DNA from: Candidatus Manganitrophus sp.
GTDB lineage: Bacteria > Nitrospirota > Nitrospiria > SBBL01 > Manganitrophaceae
Direction of reading: 5' to 3'
Length of the DNA stretch: 64,000 bases
NCBI GenBank assembly: GCA_028865235.1
Contig: CP114561.1
Span: 2,748,001-2,812,000, forward strand
Part shown: positions 55,003 to 62,563 of the stretch, one piece after another
Layout of the letters: each line of letters starts with the position of its first letter
How positions within the stretch are numbered: the first letter of the stretch is position 1
The notes under the pieces: generated by a model
Seen by the model: the letters and a program-made list of their open reading frames with translations, nothing else
Database searches by the model: none
Told to the model about the DNA's origin: nothing
Program-made: the position numbers and the translations under genes

Positions 55003-55386
55003 TTAAGCCGGATCGGTCTTGTTCAGATGGGTTTTGATCTTCGCCAGAAGATTGGATGGGTCGATCGGTTTGATGAGGATTTCTTCTGCACCGGCTTCGA
55101 TGGCTTGTTGACGGGAGGCGGGATCGGCAAATTTGGCGCTGATCATCAGAATAGGAATAGGGCGATAAGCGGGGTTTTGTTTAAGCGCGCGGCAGACCCT
55201 CAACCCATCGACGCCGGGCATCATGAGGTCAAGGAGGATCAGATCCGGGTGTGTCCACCCGACCTTTCTTAGCGCTTCATCGCCATCGTTCGCGAGAGTG
55301 ACCTCATAACTTTCTCCACTCAGCGCCTGAGCAAAGAGCTGACGCGTATCTTCGTTATCGTCGACGATGAGTATCCGCTTCGGCAT
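55003..55386 (-). CDS. Single-domain response regulator (receiver only)
   Basis: 127 residues from the ATG at 55386 (GGGAGA upstream). MPKRILIVDDNEDTRQLFAQ ALSGESYEVTLANDGDEALR, acceptor Asp in PDLILLDLMMPGVDGLRV, then IPILMISAKFADPASRQQAI and ILIKPIDPSNLLAKIKTHL. Paralogue of the receiver at 42984. No output domain; convergent with the small membrane protein gene. Confidence 0.9.
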   Translation of the reverse strand: MPKRILIVDDNEDTRQLFAQALSGESYEVTLANDGDEALRKVGWTHPDLILLDLMMPGVDGLRVCRALKQNPAYRPIPILMISAKFADPASRQQAIEAGAEEILIKPIDPSNLLAKIKTHLNKTDPA

Positions 55387-55597
55387 GCGCGGTTCTCCCT
55401 GGGTGAGGGCTCGCATTATCTGAAAGAGGTCTGCTCGAGATATAGTGTGACTTGGGTCGCAAGTCACAACCCAAGCTTTTGCTCAGGCTCATCTCTACTC
55501 TTTTTTTAAAACGTAATCAATCCCTTTATTCACCTACAGAGGACCTGTCCGTATCCCCAACATCTGAAGGGTGATGATTCGAACGTGAGAAAGCGCT

Positions 55598-57058
55598 TCA
55601 GCGCCACCCCTTGATCAGGGCGAGCGTCTTCTCCCATCCACGATAAAGCATCTCCCGCTCGGCTTTCCCGATCCGGGGAGAGAAGGTTTCTTTGAGCGGG
55701 GAGAATTGAAAAACCCTCCGGTCGGCGGCGCCGATCGCCTCGCCCGCCAGGAAGGCGGCGCCGCGGATCGTCGATTCGGGATCGTGCGTCGCCGTGATCG
55801 GCTTGCCAAAAAAGTCCGATTGGATCTGGAGGAGGCTTTTGATTTGCGAGCCCCCTCCGCTCGCGATGATTTTCCGGATCGGGATCGGCGCCTTCGTTCG
55901 AAAGGCTTGATAGATGTCGGTCATTAAAAAAGCAACTCCTTCCACGGCGCCCCGGACGAGATCGTCCTTGCGAGACGCGCCGGTCAGCCCGATGATGCTC
56001 GTGGGAACCCGATTGTCCCAATGAGGCGCCCCGAGGCCGATCAGCGCCGGAAGAAAAAAGATCCGCTCTTTCGATCGGCCGCAGGCGTCGTCGATCTCCG
56101 CTTCCGACCCAATCATGCCAAGATCGCGCAGCCAGGTGAAAAGAGGACCGATGCCATTCACCGTACCTTCCACCAAGTACGTTGTCTTATTTTCGTTTGA
56201 CCAGGCGATGCTGGTGAGGAGTCCGGGGACGGCGCACCGTTTCGGGCCGGTGTTGATGAGGAAGAAGCCGCCGGTCCCGTAGTTGACGTTCGCCATCCCT
56301 TCTCGGAGCCCCCCCAACCCGGCGAGTGAGGCTTGCTGATCGCCGATGCTGCAGGTGATCGGAAGATGAACCCGGTCGATCACCGCCTCGCCGAAGGCCG
56401 ACTGCGTCGGAGCCACCTCGGGAAGGATCGCCCGGGGAACGCCGAAATGATCGAGCAGGCCGTCGTCCCAATCGCCCCGGTCGAGGTTGTAGAGGAGCAT
56501 CCGGGCGGCGTTGGTCGGATCGGTCCGATCGACCTTCCCCTCGGTGAGATGCCAGATCAAAAAAGCATTCACCGTTCCGCAGAGGAGTTCCCGGGTGGAT
56601 TGCCGCTCTTTTTTAAATCGATCGAGGAGCCAGGCAAGTTTGGTGGCGGAGTAGTAGGGGGTCAGGGGGAGGCCGGTTTTCGCGACGAAGTCGGGGCCCT
56701 CCCAGCGGGAGATTTGATCGCCCGCCCGCCGGTCTTGCCAACTGATCGCGGGGGAGAGGGCCTTGCCGCTTTTCCGATCCCAGCAGACGAAGGTGGAACG
56801 CTGGTTGGCGATGCCGAGGGCGATCGGCACCCTTTCCAATCGGCGGGTCTCGCGAAGGACTTTCCGGAGAACGGTTCGAACACCCTCCAGCATCTCCTCC
56901 GGATCATGCTCGACCCATCCCGGCTTGGGCGTGTCGGTCCGAAGCGGGGCTTCGGCGCGGGCGAGCGGCTTGCCTTTCAGATCGAAGAGAACCGCCCGGG
57001 AGCGGCTGCTCCCCTGGTCCAACGCGACAATCGCCCAGCGAGAAGAGAGGGGGCGCAT
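55598..57058 (-). CDS. FGGY-family carbohydrate kinase (glycerol kinase-like)
   Basis: 486 residues, intact. Motifs: AIVALDQGSSRSRAVLFDLK (phosphate 1), PAISWQDRRAGDQISRW, NYGTGGFFLINTGP, and the C-terminal IRKIIASGGGSQIKSLLQIQ SDFFGKPI. These match glycerol kinase more than xylulokinase (DQG(S/T)xSSRA, WQDRR). It phosphorylates a polyol or sugar with ATP. Stop is 3 bases from the start side of the TPR gene region (57062 is its stop), so the two may be co-transcribed. No glpF or glpD gene in view. Confidence 0.9.
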   Translation of the reverse strand: MRPLSSRWAIVALDQGSSRSRAVLFDLKGKPLARAEAPLRTDTPKPGWVEHDPEEMLEGVRTVLRKVLRETRRLERVPIALGIANQRSTFVCWDRKSGKALSPAISWQDRRAGDQISRWEGPDFVAKTGLPLTPYYSATKLAWLLDRFKKERQSTRELLCGTVNAFLIWHLTEGKVDRTDPTNAARMLLYNLDRGDWDDGLLDHFGVPRAILPEVAPTQSAFGEAVIDRVHLPITCSIGDQQASLAGLGGLREGMANVNYGTGGFFLINTGPKRCAVPGLLTSIAWSNENKTTYLVEGTVNGIGPLFTWLRDLGMIGSEAEIDDACGRSKERIFFLPALIGLGAPHWDNRVPTSIIGLTGASRKDDLVRGAVEGVAFLMTDIYQAFRTKAPIPIRKIIASGGGSQIKSLLQIQSDFFGKPITATHDPESTIRGAAFLAGEAIGAADRRVFQFSPLKETFSPRIGKAEREMLYRGWEKTLALIKGWR

Positions 57059-57061
57059 TCG

Positions 57062-57754
57062 TTAACGGGTCCCAGAGGCGGTGAGTAGGTGAAAGCGCGC
57101 CTTGTAAGCCCAAAGGCGATCTTGTCTCTTCTTGAACGAGGGGGAGAGCTTGAAGATCTCGATTGCCTTTCGGAAGCTCTCGGCGGCCCCGGCCCGGTTG
57201 CCGACCTGAAGCTGAAACTGCCCGAATTTATAGTAGCCCTCCGGGCTCGAGGAGTGGATCGAGAAAAAGCGACCGAAGAAGGTCTGCGCCTCCTCCGTCC
57301 GTCCTTTCCTTCCATAATACTCCGCGAGGCGGAGCGCCGGCTCGCCGTACCGGAACTTGGGGTTCTTCTCCAGCGCCTTGAGGATCAACGCCTCCCCTTC
57401 GGACTCGCGACCGGTCACAAGAAAGGCAAGGCCAAGGTAGTAGGTCGTCTCCTCGGTGTCGGAGAGCCGTTCGTAAGCGCGTTCCAGATAGGGAAGCGCT
57501 TGATGCTCTTTGCCGCGCATGACCAGAAGGCGTCCCAGATCGCTCAGGGCGGCGGCGTTGTGCGGATTCAGCGCCACCACTTTCTTCAATCCGGAGATCT
57601 CCGACTCCAACCGAAAGATCTGAACCCCCCGGCGGAGAAACCCGGTGAATTGGTAGTCGAAAGCCAAATAAATGCCGAGGATGACGAGGATTGCGAGGAG
57701 GGGGCTTCCGGTGAAAAGCATGACGACGTAAAAAATAAGAAACCGTGACAGCAT
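57062..57754 (-). CDS. TPR protein with N-terminal membrane anchor
   Basis: 230 residues. N-terminal hydrophobic hairpin (LSRFLIFYVVMLFTGSPLLA ILVILGIYLAFDYQF), then TPR-type repeats: LNPHNAAALSDLGRLLVMRG KEHQALPYLERAYERLSD, TTYYLGLAFLVTGRESEGEA LILKALEKNPKF, RLAEYYGRKGRTEEAQTFFG RFF, YYKFGQFQLQVGNRAGAAES FRKAIEIF. A scaffold at the membrane; partner unknown. Directly upstream of the FGGY kinase gene (gap of 3 bases). Confidence 0.85.
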   Translation of the reverse strand: MLSRFLIFYVVMLFTGSPLLAILVILGIYLAFDYQFTGFLRRGVQIFRLESEISGLKKVVALNPHNAAALSDLGRLLVMRGKEHQALPYLERAYERLSDTEETTYYLGLAFLVTGRESEGEALILKALEKNPKFRYGEPALRLAEYYGRKGRTEEAQTFFGRFFSIHSSSPEGYYKFGQFQLQVGNRAGAAESFRKAIEIFKLSPSFKKRQDRLWAYKARFHLLTASGTR

Positions 57755-57845
57755 TGACTCTCCTAAGTTGTCAATGTCCTATCCTATTCAATAAACATCG
57801 GTTTGTCAAAAAGGGCGGAGATCCTGATTGTATCCGGTTTGTCGG

Positions 57846-57868
57846 GGGGCGAGGCGCCGCCTCGCCCC
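57846..57868. repeat. Short GC-rich palindrome
   Basis: GGGGCGAGGCG (57846-57856) and CGCCTCGCCCC (57858-57868), an 11 bp inverted repeat with a one-base centre, in the 208-base gap between the TPR and DHH genes. Similar GGGGCGAGGC-type palindromes are common intergenic repeats or terminators; function here unknown. Confidence 0.5.
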
Positions 57869-57962
57869 TACGATAGACTGACTACATCGGAAAGTGGATC
57901 ATTGATCTGGTCTGTCATTTAGAGTACGATAATAAAGGGGTTTAACGTGAGATCGGACAAAG

Positions 57963-59351
57963 ATGCGGTATATCGTTTTTTGCGATGATTCCTTTTTTTA
58001 TCAAGTATTAAAGAGCCACCGCGAGGCCGGAAGCGCCTGGCTCTTCGTTGTGCAAGAGCCAGAGCTTGCAGACTGGCTTGAGAAGAAAAAGATCCCGGTG
58101 ATCCGGGGTCCTTTCTCCTCCCAATCGACCTATCAACGGGCGAAGATCGGCCGCGAGGACCGCGTGATTATTGCGCTCTCCAAGACAAAGTTATTCAGCC
58201 CGATTTTAAGACTCCTCTCGAAAGAAGGGGTCCGGCCTTCGCTGCTGCTGTCCAGAAACAAGGAGGTGGTCGATCTCGGCTCTCCCGATCTGAAGGTGGT
58301 CTCCTGCACCGATCTTCTCTCCTCCCCGCTCTTCTGGGAGCTTCGCGCCATCTCGCTCCGCGAAAAGACTCGGGAGATCCACCGGATCTTGGGAGAAGCG
58401 GAGCGGGTCTTGATCCTCGTCCAGGATGATCCCGATCCCGATGCCATCGCGTCGGCCCTCGCGCTCCGGACCCTGCTGGGCCGGAACAAGCTGACCGCGC
58501 CGATCGCCTCGTTCGGGGTGGTCGATCGTCCCGAAAACATGGCGATGCTCAAGCACCTCGAGATCGAAGTCGACCGGATCGATGCCAAGCGCCTCTCCGG
58601 ATACGATCGGATCTGTTTCGTCGACACCCAGCCGAGTCGCTTCCCGGTCAAGTTTCCGCGGATCGACGTGGTGATCGACCATCATCCGGAGGAGAAGGGA
58701 TACCATGCGGCCTATCGGGAGATCCGGTCGAATCAAGGAGCGACCTCGACCGTGATGACCGAGTATCTGCGCGCCGAAGATGTGAAGATCAGCCAGCGCC
58801 TCGCCACAGCCCTCCTCTATGGAATCGGAACCGACACCGCCTTCCTGGAGCGGGGGACCCATCCGGGCGATGTGGAAGCGTTCTCCTTTCTTTATCCCTT
58901 GGCAAACCATGGCCTCATCCGGCAGATCGAGCGTCCGGAGTTCCCTCAAGAGGAGGCCGGTTTCGTTCAGAAGGCGATCCGGCGGTGGCGGATCGAACAT
59001 CGCCTTTTGGTGTCGCACTTGGGGCAGGTTCCCCGCCAGGATATCGTCCCGCGATTGGCCGACTTCTTCACCCAGGTGGAGGGAATCGACTGGTCGGTTC
59101 TCTCCGGGATCGTGGGGGGGAATCTCATCATCTCCGCGAGAAACATGGGGAAGAGCGGAAACGCAGGGAGCCTCATGAAAGAGGCGTTCGGTCCCTATGG
59201 ACGGGCCGGCGGACATCGGTTTATGGCCAAGGCGGTGATGCCGTTGAAGGGTTTCAGGGAGGTCTTCGGACGCGCGGACGAGCGGTTTGTTCGGGACCTG
59301 ATCTTCGAGCGATTGGTCGATCTTCTCCAGCGGGAGGCGGTGGCGGTATGA
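57963..59351 (+). CDS. DHH-DHHA1 phosphoesterase with N-terminal TrkA-N-like domain
   Basis: 462 residues in one intact frame. Residues ~1-115 form a Rossmann-like TrkA-N/RCK_N-type domain (RYIVFCDDSFFYQVLKSHRE, KIGREDRVIIALSKTKLFSP). Residues ~150-390 are a DHH phosphoesterase: DDPDPDAIASALALRTLLGR (motif 1 DxD), ICFVDTQPSRFPVKF, and the DHH box at 239-241 in VVIDHHPEEKG. The DHHA1 tail ends with the substrate motif FGPYGRAGGHRFMAKAVMP. DHH-DHHA1 enzymes cleave cyclic dinucleotides or short oligonucleotides with Mn. Next gene downstream encodes a diadenylate cyclase, so the two probably set the c-di-AMP level (inference). Confidence 0.9.
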   Translation: MRYIVFCDDSFFYQVLKSHREAGSAWLFVVQEPELADWLEKKKIPVIRGPFSSQSTYQRAKIGREDRVIIALSKTKLFSPILRLLSKEGVRPSLLLSRNKEVVDLGSPDLKVVSCTDLLSSPLFWELRAISLREKTREIHRILGEAERVLILVQDDPDPDAIASALALRTLLGRNKLTAPIASFGVVDRPENMAMLKHLEIEVDRIDAKRLSGYDRICFVDTQPSRFPVKFPRIDVVIDHHPEEKGYHAAYREIRSNQGATSTVMTEYLRAEDVKISQRLATALLYGIGTDTAFLERGTHPGDVEAFSFLYPLANHGLIRQIERPEFPQEEAGFVQKAIRRWRIEHRLLVSHLGQVPRQDIVPRLADFFTQVEGIDWSVLSGIVGGNLIISARNMGKSGNAGSLMKEAFGPYGRAGGHRFMAKAVMPLKGFREVFGRADERFVRDLIFERLVDLLQREAVAV

Positions 59352-60265
59352 AAAAAATCCTCCGCGGCAGAAAAGCCGAGCTTCGATATGAACGACGTTT
59401 TCCTCTCGGCCGCCTCGGACGTGGCGGCCGGCGTCGGGGCGCAGGCGCTCCTCCTCTATGCCGACCTGTTGACCGATTATACGCCGCTGAAGATCCTTTC
59501 AAAGGAGTTGAACCTGATTTTGGTGGCTCGCGGGGAGCGCGCCTATCAGCGGGCGCAGCGTTATTTTGAAAAGGTGGTCCGGGTGCCTCAGATCGAATTG
59601 ACCCGGATGGGGCAGATGAAGTTGGGGGTGATGATGAGTCTCTCCGCCGGGCTGGTCCGGGTGGGGGATCGGATTGTCTGCCTCTCGGGGATCGGCCGCT
59701 TCGGCTTTCTCGACAGCATCGTGGTCCTCGACATCGGGAGGAGTTCGAGATCTTGACCTCGACCGACCTGACCGATCTTTCCAGTGAGATCCGGTACGAC
59801 GTCTTCGAGGCGGTCCTCAGCCTGGCGGTGGAACTGGCCTATCAGGGCCGTGCGGGGAAAATGGTTGGAGCCCTCTTTGTCCTGGGGGACCATGAGCGGG
59901 TCTTGCAGCTTTCGCGTCAAATGATCATCAACCCCTTCCACGGCTATCCCGAAGAGGAGCGGAATCTCATCGATCCGATGCTGAAGGAGACCCTCAAGGA
60001 GTTCTCGGCGATCGACGGCGCGTTTGTGATCCGGGAAGACGGGGTGATTCTCTCCGCCGGGCGGCATTTGGACGCCTCCTTCGAAGGGAAGGAACTCCTG
60101 CAGGGTCTCGGCAGCCGGCATCTGGCGGCAGCCGGCATCACGGCGGTGACGCAGGCGCTGGCGGTGGTGGTCTCCGAATCGACCGGCACGGTCCGCATTT
60201 TTAAAGGGGGCGAGATCATCCTGGAACTGGAAAAGGCGGTGCATCGAGACCGGGGAAGCACCTGA
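59348..60265 (+). CDS. Diadenylate cyclase (DisA_N domain, DacZ-like), two frameshifts
   Basis: About 305 residues, starting at the ATG overlapping the DHH stop (ATGA). Two slips: a seven-A run at 59351-59357 (giving MKKSSAAEKPSFDMNDVFLS) and a missing G in GGGAGGAG near 59736-59743 (giving DIGREFEILTSTDLTDLSSE). The N-terminal part resembles a pyruvate-kinase C-like domain (SLSAGLVRVGDRIVCLSGIG RFGFLDSIVVLDIG). The C-terminal part is the DisA_N cyclase: GALFVLGDHERVLQLSRQMI INPFHGYPEEERN, the DGA motif in AIDGAFVIREDGVILSAG, and the RHx motif SRHLAAAGITAVTQALAVVV SESTGTVRIF. It makes c-di-AMP from two ATP. Architecture (PK_C + DAC) is like the archaeal DacZ group. Confidence 0.9.
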
Positions 60266-60445
60266 GGCCGGACGAGGGAATCTAATGTAGGGAAGAGGGT
60301 TTGTCGGGCGCGCCGATTGTGCGCCTGTTTGTAAAGATAGGGCGGATACACAGGTCCGGGGTCCCCAAAAAACCTGCTTTTTGGGGTGGAGATCCGCCAC
60401 TACCCGGGGAACCAGGTCCTCACCATAAAAGGCACTTAACAGCGA
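60266..60445 (+). promoter_or_regulatory. Possible structured leader before the AI-2E-type permease
   Basis: 180 bases without a gene. CCCCAAAAA (60363-60371) and TTTTTGGGG form a strong stem, and GGCGGAT (around 60332) can pair with ATCCGCC (around 60389), enclosing it. GGTCCGGGG and CCCGGGGAACC could add further pairing. It may be a terminator after the diadenylate cyclase gene or a structured 5' leader. I could not match it to a known riboswitch class, including the c-di-AMP (ydaO) one. Confidence 0.4.
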
Positions 60446-61516
60446 ATGGCGGAAGCGAGGCGGGAGACGCGTTGGGGATGGTTAGTCATCCTGTTGCTCG
60501 GGATCGGGATCGTCTACTTAGCCCGCAGCATTCTCATCCCATTTCTGCTCGCTTTTCTTCTGGCCTATGCCTTTGATCCGGTCGTCGGCTTCCTGGAACG
60601 GAAAAAGATCCGCCGCTCTTTAGCGATATGGTTTGTCATCATCCTTATCGCCGCCGCCCTGGCCCTCTTCCTGCTGGTGGTGATTCCCCTGATTCAGGAA
60701 GAGACCACCCGTGCCTTGGAGCAGCTCCCGCGCTACTTCGAACATGTCCGGACCAATCTCTTTCCCTATCTCGAGCAACGGTTCGACATTCACATCCCGA
60801 AAACCTATGAGGAAATTTCGGAAGCCTTTCTCCCGCGACTGAGGGAGGAGGCCCCGAACATTTTCCGGCCGGTGACGGCGATTCTCCTCTCCGTCTTCTC
60901 GAATACGGCCTACCTCCTTGCCGTCATCGCGAACCTGATCGTCATTCCGTTCGCTTTTTATTATTTCCTAAAAGACTTCGAGACGCTGAAAGCGAAGGTG
61001 TGGGAGTACATTCCACCGAGGCATCGGCCGGAGGTCTCCCGATGGCTCCGTGAGCTCGACCGGTCGCTGGCCGGATTCATCCGGGGGCAGCTCCTCGTGA
61101 TTCTCTTTCTTGCGATCTTATACGGGATCGGCCTGACGCTGATCGGCGTTGATCTGGCGTTTGTTCTGGGGATCATCGGTGCCTTCGGCGAAATTGTCCC
61201 CTATGTCGGCTTTATCGTCGGGCTTTCCCTCGCTGTCCTGGTAAGCCTCCTCCAGTATCAGGACTTTCTCCATCCGCTCTATGTTGTTTTTCTCTTTGCG
61301 GCGGTGCAGTCGGTCCAGGGATTGGTGATCGCCCCGCTGGTTATGGGGCAGCAGGTGGGGCTTCATCCGTTGGTCGTGATTGCAGCGATCTATATCGGGG
61401 GGGATCTCTTCGGTTTCGTCGGGATTCTCCTGGCGGTCCCCGGGGCGGCGGTGGTCGTCGTTCTCCTCAAAGCGCTCGCCGAACACTATCGGCGCTCTCC
61501 GCTCTATAGAGCGTAG
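60446..61516 (+). CDS. AI-2E family permease (PerM/YhhT-like)
   Basis: 356 residues with about eight membrane helices, in family layout: a first pair (GWLVILLLGIGIVYLARSIL IPFLLAFLLAYAFDPVV), the soluble loop, then VIPFAFYYFLKDFETLK, GFIRGQLLVILFLAILYGIG LTLIGVDLAFVLGIIGAFGE IVPYVGFIVGL and a C-terminal set. The conserved FAFYYFLKD and PYVGFI segments support the call. Some relatives are Na+(Li+)/H+ antiporters or signal exporters; the ion or substrate here is unknown. It lies downstream of the c-di-AMP genes, so osmotic regulation is plausible. Confidence 0.93.
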   Translation: MAEARRETRWGWLVILLLGIGIVYLARSILIPFLLAFLLAYAFDPVVGFLERKKIRRSLAIWFVIILIAAALALFLLVVIPLIQEETTRALEQLPRYFEHVRTNLFPYLEQRFDIHIPKTYEEISEAFLPRLREEAPNIFRPVTAILLSVFSNTAYLLAVIANLIVIPFAFYYFLKDFETLKAKVWEYIPPRHRPEVSRWLRELDRSLAGFIRGQLLVILFLAILYGIGLTLIGVDLAFVLGIIGAFGEIVPYVGFIVGLSLAVLVSLLQYQDFLHPLYVVFLFAAVQSVQGLVIAPLVMGQQVGLHPLVVIAAIYIGGDLFGFVGILLAVPGAAVVVVLLKALAEHYRRSPLYRA

Positions 61517-61519
61517 CGC

Positions 61520-62468
61520 TTAATTCGGAATGTATTCCGCCAGTCCCCAGACCCGCTCTTCGATGGTCCCCGTTTTGAGCACCCCTTCGATCGACATGAG
61601 GTAGTATCCCCCCCAGATCCAATTTTTGGAGGCATTTCCACGCGACCAGATGAACAGGGTGCCGACGGAGGGGGCATCGATCTTCCATCGCTGCGGCAGG
61701 GTGTAGAGGGCGAAAGGGGGATGGGTGCTGTCGAGGAGGGAGAAGGGGATCGGCGGTTTGAAAAAGTAGGTCGATTTGGGGCCCGATCGGATCAGCCCCC
61801 CTCCGGAAGGAAGGTTTCCGAAAGGCCGTGTTTGTTGAGAAATTCCTTCGGGTTCGATTTATTCTGATGCAAGTAGATCTCGCGTCCCTTCTCGGTGATG
61901 AGATAGAAGGAAAGGTACTCTTTGAAGAGTCCCTTGTAGCGTTTTAAGCCGTTGAAGCCTTGCCAGATGACCGTCTCGTGAACCACCTCTCCCCAATGCT
62001 CCTGCCCGCGAATATTGAGAACCGCCTCGGCTACGCCGAGCTGTTTTTGCAGGGTCTTCCCCGCATCGGGGGTGTAGAGCGGCTGGGTCGGCCCGCTGGA
62101 GAGATTGAGGGTGAAATCTCCCCCGTCGTAGCGAAGCTTAAATCCGGAGACGGCCGATCCGTCCGCCTTCGCGAAATAAGAGGGCTGAATGACCTCCAGG
62201 TTTCCCGGTTTATAGAAATATTTATCGTTTCCCTCCAGAAACCACCATCCGGTCTGGGTAAAGACCGCGCCGAAGAACTCCCCATAGTACTTCTCTCCCT
62301 CTTTCCCTCGGCTGAAATTCAGGATGACCAGGGTGAGATCATCAACCTCCTTGCTCCGGAAAACAAAGCGATCGGAATAGTAGAGGGTCTCCGGCTCGCC
62401 GAAGGAGAAGGGGGGAGCAAGAGTGTAAAACTGACGAGGATCCATAGAGCGGTGAGCTTGCGTTTCAT
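61520..62468 (-). CDS. Exported lipocalin/AttH-like protein, two frameshifts
   Basis: About 316 residues. A signal peptide MKRKLTALWILVSFTLLLPP (ATG at 62468) is on one frame. A slip in the six-G run at 62410-62415 moves into FSFGEPETLYYSDRFVFRSK EVDDLTLVILNFSRGKEGEK YYGEFFGAVFTQTGWWFLEG. A second (61796-61802) leads into GPKSTYFFKPPIPFSLLDST HPPFALYTLP and the end VWGLAEYIPN at 61520. Trp/Tyr-rich beta strands suggest a lipocalin-like barrel of the AttH/CrtC hydratase group, but this is by pattern only. Secreted or outer-envelope localised. Confidence 0.6.
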
Positions 62469-62563
62469 TTTTTGATGTTGCCATGGTGGGAAGAGCAAGT
62501 CAACTGATTTGCCGTTCTCGGGAGAGAAAAGTCGGCATTCCGGATCGGTGTCCCAATGTTTTT

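Noticed and set aside
59753..60265. Separate short cyclase gene
   Set aside because: The upstream frame ends one base before, within the conserved DIGREFEIL stretch, so the two frames form a single diadenylate cyclase.
60266..60445. c-di-AMP (ydaO/yuaA) riboswitch
   Set aside because: The conserved ydaO core could not be found although the neighbourhood would suit it.
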